Below, piece after piece: positions 6,609 to 10,084 of a stretch of 10,084 nucleotides of DNA. A program made the translations under genes and the position numbers. The stretch is taken from positions 1-10,084 of the forward strand of contig CAZFAT010000055.1 of NCBI GenBank assembly GCA_964517075.1, written 5' to 3'. Below the pieces are notes generated by a model, which did not search any database, was not told the DNA's origin, and saw only the letters and a list, made by a program, of their open reading frames with translations. Origin of the DNA: CAZFAT01 sp964517075 (lineage in GTDB: Bacteria; Acidobacteriota; Vicinamibacteria; Vicinamibacterales; SCN-69-37). Within the stretch, counting starts at the first letter, position 1. Each line of letters begins with the position of its first letter.

Positions 6609-6614
6609 ACTGTA
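6609..6614 (-). promoter_or_regulatory. Candidate -10 element TACAGT, 7 bases before aat ATG
   Basis: Minus-strand TACAGT fits TANNNT and ends 7 bases before the ATG at 6601. It is preceded by TTG. No convincing -35 and no Shine-Dalgarno are seen. If active, it would start a leaderless aat mRNA from within the tdh-aat gap. Confidence 0.42.
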
Positions 6615-6667
6615 CAACGCGCGGCCGCAGAGAATCGCGGGGCCGACACTCGCGTCGTGGTGGGGAC

Positions 6668-7675
6668 CTAAGACCGGGCAATCGCCGGCAGCACGTAGTC
6701 GCGCAAGGTGCGCGGAAAGTCGAAGCGCGGCGAGAAGCCCCAGTCGCGCCGGGCCGCGGTGTCGTCGACGTCCGCGGGCCAGGTATCCACGATGCCTTGC
6801 CGGCGCTCGTCCACCCGATACGTGATGTCCGCGGAGGGAAAGGCCCTCAGCATTTCCGCGCGGACCTCGTCGGCGGTCATCGCGAACCCGCCGACGTTGT
6901 ACGCGGTCCGTGTCAGTCGGTCCGCCGACGCGCGGGCGAGATCGACGAGCGCGCCGACCGCGTCGGGCATCGCCATGAACGGCAGGCGCGTGTCCGGCCG
7001 CACGAAACAGGCGTACGGCTGGCCGCGGGCCACGGTGTGAATCATCTCCGCCGCATAGTCCGAGGTCCCGCCCGACGGGACGGTCGCGGCCGAAATGAGT
7101 CCCGGAAACCTCACGGCACGAAAGTCAACCCGCGTGCCGGGCCGTCGCACCGACAGCTGCTTGTAATGCTGCGCGTAGTAACGACCCAGGTGTTCGCAAT
7201 ACAACTTGTTGCACCCGTACATCGTCGTCGGCACGGTCCACTGATCCTCGGCAACCCGGCCGGCCTGCTGCCTCGTGGGGGCATCGGGCAGCCCGTAGAC
7301 GGCAATCGACGATGGATACAGGAAGATGACCGAGCGCCCATGAGACTCGGCTTCGTGCTGGGCGAATTCCAGAAGATGCAGCGTGCCGCCCACGTTGACC
7401 TGGTGCGCGGTGAGAGGCGAGAACTCGGCGCGAGTCGACAGGAGCGCGGCGAGGTGGAAGACGCGATCGATGTCGTACTCCGCCATCAGCCGCTCGAGCA
7501 GCGCCACGTCCAGGATCGAGCCGATCACTTCGCGGTGCACGTGCGTGGCAAGCTCAGGGGCAAGCGGTACCACATCGACGGTGACGATCGGATCGCCTTG
7601 AGTCGCCAGCCGTTCGATGAGTCCGTGCCCGACCTCGCCCGACGCCCCGGTGACCAGAACCGCTGGCTTCCGCAT
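6668..7675 (-). CDS. NAD-dependent SDR-type L-threonine 3-dehydrogenase (epimerase-like)
   Basis: A 335-residue extended short-chain dehydrogenase. The Rossmann glycine motif is GASGEVG at 10-16, the active-site serines lie in YPSSIAVYG (120-128), and the catalytic pair is Tyr153/Lys157 (YGCNK). The C-terminal half carries marks of the UDP-galactose-epimerase-like threonine dehydrogenases: RFPGLIS (189-195), GGTSDYAAE (202-210), DTRLPFMAMPDAV (228-240), YNVGGFAMTADEV (259-271), RRQGIVDTWPADVDD (291-305) and ARRDWGF (308-314). These enzymes oxidise L-threonine to 2-amino-3-ketobutyrate, usually followed by Kbl, which is not in this window. Another sugar-nucleotide epimerase role is less likely given those motifs. 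It starts 10 bases after the rhomboid stop, so the two are probably one transcript. A TAGGCG 7 bases before the ATG is one base off the TANNNT pattern. Confidence 0.87.
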   Translation of the reverse strand: MRKPAVLVTGASGEVGHGLIERLATQGDPIVTVDVVPLAPELATHVHREVIGSILDVALLERLMAEYDIDRVFHLAALLSTRAEFSPLTAHQVNVGGTLHLLEFAQHEAESHGRSVIFLYPSSIAVYGLPDAPTRQQAGRVAEDQWTVPTTMYGCNKLYCEHLGRYYAQHYKQLSVRRPGTRVDFRAVRFPGLISAATVPSGGTSDYAAEMIHTVARGQPYACFVRPDTRLPFMAMPDAVGALVDLARASADRLTRTAYNVGGFAMTADEVRAEMLRAFPSADITYRVDERRQGIVDTWPADVDDTAARRDWGFSPRFDFPRTLRDYVLPAIARS

Positions 7676-7685
7676 CCGGGCCCGC

Positions 7686-8543
7686 CTATTCGAGCGTCAG
7701 CCAGTGGAGCACTGACGCCACGACCGAGAGGACGGACAGCACCAGGCAGGCCACGGCGGCCAGCATGTGATCGATGCTCTCGCGCCGAAGCGGATCGAGC
7801 AGACGCCCCGCCAGGTAGCCGCCGGCAAAGCCGCCAGCGTGCGCGTAGTTGTCGATGCCGGGAATGATGAGGCCGAAGATGAACAGTGGAATCGCCCAGC
7901 TCCACGCCTGGCTGCTCGCCATGCTCGATCCCGTCCGGCGCCCGTAATAGACGACCGCGCCAAGCAGGCCGAAGATCGGCGCCGAGGCCCCCACGGTAAT
8001 TCCCGCCCCTCGAAGGAATGGCAGCGGCATGAAGCCCAGGAACTGGCCCGCCAGCGAACTGAGCGCAAACCCGGCGATGCTGCCCGCGGTATAGATAATC
8101 ACCATTCGCCCTGGCCCGTACAATTCCCCCACCGCCGGCGCGAGCTGGCGAATCCACAGCAGGCTGAAGAAGATGTGCAGGAGGCCGCCGTGGAGCCAAC
8201 CGGCGCTGAGTACGGTCCACCAGCGGTTATAGCGAAAGACCGGAATCGCGCCGCTCGCGCCGAACATCGCCAGCACCGGGGTGCTGGGCGAGAGGATGTT
8301 GAGCACCCCGCCGCCCGACGACTGGCCCGCCGACAGCAGGTAGGTCACGGCGTAGAGGATCAGGCAGAAGCCGGTGACAAAGGGCACGAACCCCATGTCG
8401 TGACCCAGGCGCCGCAGCACCGGACCGAAACCCCACAAGCCGGGGTTGCGGCGCCCGCAGTGATAGCAGGTGTCGTCGTTCACGCCGACGAGGTTGCCGC
8501 ACGACGCACAGACAACCGAGCCGGAGCGCTGCCGACCGAACAT
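7686..8543 (-). CDS. Rhomboid-family intramembrane serine protease with N-terminal zinc ribbon
   Basis: A 285-residue membrane protein. An N-terminal four-cysteine ribbon (C12, C15, C26, C29; CASC and CYHC) on the cytoplasmic side precedes a rhomboid domain of about six to seven helices (first near 52-72, last near 259-280). The catalytic serine is in GASAPIFGLLGA, Ser187, and the catalytic His is His235 in NYAHAGGFAGGYLAG. The helix-2 motif WLHGGLLHIFFS has His118 and His123. Two positions differ from the usual pattern: the Gly after the catalytic Ser is Ala188 (GxSG becomes GASA), and the Asn that helps form the oxyanion hole four residues after the second His is Ser127. The Ser/His dyad is intact, so activity is likely but not certain. 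The start ATG at 8543 follows a strong -10-like site. It is the first gene of a probable rhomboid-tdh-aat unit. The substrate is unknown. Confidence 0.9.
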   Translation of the reverse strand: MFGRQRSGSVVCASCGNLVGVNDDTCYHCGRRNPGLWGFGPVLRRLGHDMGFVPFVTGFCLILYAVTYLLSAGQSSGGGVLNILSPSTPVLAMFGASGAIPVFRYNRWWTVLSAGWLHGGLLHIFFSLLWIRQLAPAVGELYGPGRMVIIYTAGSIAGFALSSLAGQFLGFMPLPFLRGAGITVGASAPIFGLLGAVVYYGRRTGSSMASSQAWSWAIPLFIFGLIIPGIDNYAHAGGFAGGYLAGRLLDPLRRESIDHMLAAVACLVLSVLSVVASVLHWLTLE

Positions 8544-8550
8544 CGGCTGG

Positions 8551-8559
8551 AGAATAGCA
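8551..8559 (-). promoter_or_regulatory. Extended -10 promoter TGC-TATTCT before the rhomboid gene
   Basis: On the minus strand, TGC directly precedes TATTCT (8556-8551), which ends 7 bases before the ATG at 8543. This is an extended -10 (TGN plus 4/6 to TATAAT). The -35 region is poor (CTGGGT at a 17-base spacing). The transcript would start at or within a base or two of the ATG. No Shine-Dalgarno is seen. Confidence 0.55.
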
Positions 8560-8591
8560 CGCGGATTCAGACGACCCAGGCCGCCCCCGGG

Positions 8592-8616
8592 CCAACCGCC
8601 GTCCCCGAACTCCGTC
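8592..8616 (+). promoter_or_regulatory. Possible ECF-type promoter upstream of the sigma gene
   Basis: CCAAC (8592-8596), 16 bases, then CGTC (8613-8616). This resembles the GGAAC-N16-CGTC layout of several ECF promoters, with GG changed to CC. It lies just before the sigma gene's ATG at 8628, where autoregulation is common. Transcription would start only a few bases before the ATG. The short motif in GC-rich DNA could be chance. It shares the 84-base divergent gap with the rhomboid promoter. Confidence 0.3.
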
Positions 8617-8627
8617 TAAGTCCCCAG

Positions 8628-9284
8628 ATGCACCCGGACGACGCGGCCGCCGTCCTGAGGGCGCGCGACGGCGACGAAGACGCGTTTCGCCTGCTCGTCG
8701 ACCGTCACAGCCGGGGCCTGTATCGCCTCGCCTGGCGCCTGACGGGCCAGCAGGCCGATGCCGAGGACGTCGTTCAGGAAACGTTCATTCGCGCGTTCCG
8801 GCAGCTCGACCGCTTCGAAGCGCGGTCGAACTTCGCTACGTGGCTGTATCGCATCGGCTACAACTGCGCGATCGACCACCTGCGATTGCGTCCACGGCAT
8901 GAGACGGCCGGTCCGCTGGAAGCGCTCGACGAACGAACCCCGGCGCCGCACGGTCCGGCAGTCGACGATCTCGTCTACGCGACCGAGATTGGCGGCCGGG
9001 TGCGGGCGGCGCTGGAGGCGCTGACCGCCGACGAGCGGGCGGCGTTCGTGTTGCGGCACTACGAGGGCTGCTCGATCGCGGAGATTTGCGGCGCGATGGG
9101 GCTGAATGCGAGTGCCGCCAAACACGCGGTGTTTCGCGCGGTGAAGAAGATGCGCGTGGCGCTGGGGCCGCTGATGGCCCGCGAGGCCCGCCCCTCGCCA
9201 CGCATCGCCCGCAGCGACCGACGATATGACGCGAGCCCGGTGGCCGCCGGACAACTCGGGCGCCGGGCCATGAGGCACACGTGA
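8628..9284 (+). CDS. ECF-type RNA polymerase sigma-70 factor
   Basis: A 218-residue group 4 sigma factor. Region 2 spans ~20-88 (LLVDRHSRGLYRLAWRL, then DAEDVVQETFIRAF at 44-57 and FATWLYRIGYNCAIDHLR at 69-86), binding core polymerase and the -10 element. Region 4 spans ~123-178 with LTADERAAFVLRHYEGCSIAEI and a helix-turn-helix near 148-170 for the -35 element. No region 3 is present. A basic ~35-residue tail follows region 4, longer than usual. The frame stays open far upstream, antisense to the rhomboid gene, but sigma similarity begins right after ATG 8628, so that start is used. Its stop overlaps the anti-sigma start by 4 bases. It is divergent from the rhomboid gene and probably held inactive by the next gene's product. 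Confidence 0.95.
   Translation: MHPDDAAAVLRARDGDEDAFRLLVDRHSRGLYRLAWRLTGQQADAEDVVQETFIRAFRQLDRFEARSNFATWLYRIGYNCAIDHLRLRPRHETAGPLEALDERTPAPHGPAVDDLVYATEIGGRVRAALEALTADERAAFVLRHYEGCSIAEICGAMGLNASAAKHAVFRAVKKMRVALGPLMAREARPSPRIARSDRRYDASPVAAGQLGRRAMRHT
9272..9275 (+). promoter_or_regulatory. Short Shine-Dalgarno GAGG for the anti-sigma gene
   Basis: GAGG lies 5 bases before the GTG at 9281, inside the sigma gene's 3' end. It supports GTG as the start and coupled translation through the GTGA overlap. Confidence 0.5.
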
Positions 9285-10033
9285 CCGAACACCTGACGAG
9301 TGAAGACCTGGTGCTGCGGCACTATGGCGAGCTGACGCCGGCGGAAGCCGCCCGCGTGGACGACCATCTCGGCGCGTGCGTGACCTGCGCCGGAAACTGG
9401 GAGGAGCTTCGCGCGGCCCTGGCCATGGTCACAACGGTGGCCCCCCCCGAACCGCGCGCCAGTTTCGAACACGACATCTGGGCGCGGGTGCAGCCGGCGC
9501 TGGCGGCTCAGCGATCGCGGTGGACGTTGCGGCAACTCGTGCCGGTGGGCGTCTGGGCGGCGCTGGTGCTGGGCGTCATCTGGGTTCAGGCGTCACCGCA
9601 GGTCGAGGCTCCGCCAACGGAGCAGGCGGCGGTGCCGGCCGAGGCCTCCGTCGCGGCCCACCGCCGCGTGCTGTTCACGGCGCTCGACGAGCACCTCGCC
9701 CAGACGGAAATCCTCCTGGTCGAGGTGATGAACGCTCCGCACGACGCGCAGCCGGCGTTCGCGTTCGAGCGGCACACGGCCGCGGACCTCGTGGCGTCCG
9801 GCCGGTTGTATCGCGACACCGCCCGGCAGACGGGCGATCTGCATCTCGTCGCCATGCTCGACGAACTGGAAAGCGTGCTGGTGGACCTGGCGCATGGCCC
9901 GGCCGCGCCCGCACGCGAGGATGTGGATCTCTGGCGCGCCCAGATTGACGCCCGAGACCTCTTGTTCAAAGTCCGGGCGGTCACGACCGACATCCGTGAC
10001 CAGCAAGCCCGGCCCCACGCGGAAGGTGAGTAG
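9281..10033 (+). CDS. Membrane-anchored anti-sigma factor with zinc-finger (HxxxCxxC) motif
   Basis: A 250-residue protein partnered with the ECF sigma factor. The N-terminal cytoplasmic part has the ZAS-type motif H29-x3-C33-x2-C36 (HLGACVTC) after the usual LRHYGELTPAEAARVDDHL helix; this domain binds and inhibits the sigma factor. One transmembrane segment follows at ~86-103 (LVPVGVWAALVLGVIWVQ). A Pro/Ala-rich linker (~105-125) leads to a helical periplasmic domain (~126-250) rich in acidic residues and leucine, with no family I recognise, presumably a sensor. It starts with GTG at 9281, overlapping the sigma stop by 4 bases. A zinc/thiol-dependent or proteolytic release mechanism is possible; a rhomboid gene lies nearby, but that class is not known to be the usual protease for such factors. 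Confidence 0.88.
   Translation: MTEHLTSEDLVLRHYGELTPAEAARVDDHLGACVTCAGNWEELRAALAMVTTVAPPEPRASFEHDIWARVQPALAAQRSRWTLRQLVPVGVWAALVLGVIWVQASPQVEAPPTEQAAVPAEASVAAHRRVLFTALDEHLAQTEILLVEVMNAPHDAQPAFAFERHTAADLVASGRLYRDTARQTGDLHLVAMLDELESVLVDLAHGPAAPAREDVDLWRAQIDARDLLFKVRAVTTDIRDQQARPHAEGE
10023..10030 (+). promoter_or_regulatory. Shine-Dalgarno AAGGTGAG for the downstream gene
   Basis: AAGGTGAG contains AGGTGA, a complement of the 16S rRNA 3' end, and ends 6 bases before the ATG at 10037. It overlaps the end of the anti-sigma gene, so the third gene is likely co-transcribed. Confidence 0.65.
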
Positions 10034-10036
10034 ACC

Positions 10037-10084
10037 ATGATCCGAACGTTCGCTGTTGTTGCGTGTCTGCTTTTGCCGGCGGTC
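10037..10084 (+). CDS. Start of a secreted or periplasmic protein (3' partial)
   Basis: Only 16 codons are inside the window: MIRTFAVVACLLLPAV. A positive residue followed by a hydrophobic run is typical of a Sec signal peptide, so the product probably enters the periplasm. The ATG has a good Shine-Dalgarno and lies 3 bases after the anti-sigma stop, making it the third gene of the sigma operon and a likely target or partner of that system. The cysteine at residue 10 sits in ACLL and does not form a clear lipobox. Nothing more can be said about function. Confidence 0.7.
   Translation, partial: MIRTFAVVACLLLPAV

Noticed and set aside
5580..6617. Upstream extension of the four-cysteine gene to a 419-codon minus-strand frame
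   Set aside because: The extension is antisense to apaG and overlaps aat in another frame. Its translation has no recognisable domain, and plausible ATG starts exist at 5579 and 5576.
6602..6649. GTG start at 6649 for aat
   Set aside because: The added 16 residues have no family similarity and would cover the TACAGT hexamer. The ATG at 6601 fits both the core start and the upstream pattern.
6476..7867. 463-codon plus-strand frame across aat, tdh and the rhomboid end
   Set aside because: It is antisense to three supported genes and reads as Arg/His/Gly-rich low complexity.
7767..8627. Long plus-strand frame that would extend the sigma factor N-terminus by 287 residues
   Set aside because: It is antisense to the rhomboid gene, is rich in Arg/Ala/Pro/His with no domain, and sigma region 2 begins normally after ATG 8628. 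Long spurious frames are expected in GC-rich DNA.

Overview
The window is GC-rich chromosomal DNA with densely packed, mostly housekeeping genes. The gene set (MdlAB-type exporter pair, ChaN-like secreted protein, TerC, ApaG, short Aat, SDR-type threonine dehydrogenase, zinc-ribbon rhomboid, ECF sigma/anti-sigma) and the heptamer-like repeats between genes suggest Acidobacteriota, possibly the Vicinamibacteria. This is an inference from gene style, not a phylogenetic result. There is no tRNA, rRNA, CRISPR array, insertion sequence or prophage gene.

Layout. 3-2428 (+): a two-gene ABC exporter operon. The first gene lacks its 5' part and the two overlap by 4 bases. 2416-2502: an inverted array of 7-base units. 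2532-3593 (+): an HExxH zinc metallopeptidase. 3593-3625: a hairpin between convergent genes. 3624-5300 (-): terC followed by a ChaN-like secreted protein gene. 5358-5579 (-) and 5586-5975 (+): a 73-residue four-cysteine protein and ApaG, divergent, with start codons only 6 bases apart. 5991-6037: a third repeat/hairpin between convergent apaG and aat. 6017-8543 (-): rhomboid, threonine dehydrogenase and aat, probably one unit with a second promoter before aat. 8628 to the end (+): ECF sigma factor, membrane anti-sigma factor with zinc motif, and the start of a secreted protein gene.

How the genes work together. The two ABC subunits carry matching asymmetric changes (LDD Walker B in one, LSAGQ signature in the other), so they should form a heterodimer with one degenerate ATP site. 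The sigma and anti-sigma genes overlap by 4 bases and form a signalling pair that probably controls itself and the secreted protein downstream. The other genes have no clear shared pathway.

The most interesting signals lie between the genes. Four genes that start transcripts have a TANNNT -10-like hexamer 7-8 bases before the start codon and no visible Shine-Dalgarno site. Genes placed inside operons have Shine-Dalgarno sites instead. This suggests leaderless transcription of first genes. Three short heptamer-like arrays that can fold into hairpins sit at gene 3' ends. I see no clearly new multi-gene system. The small four-cysteine protein is the least understood gene.
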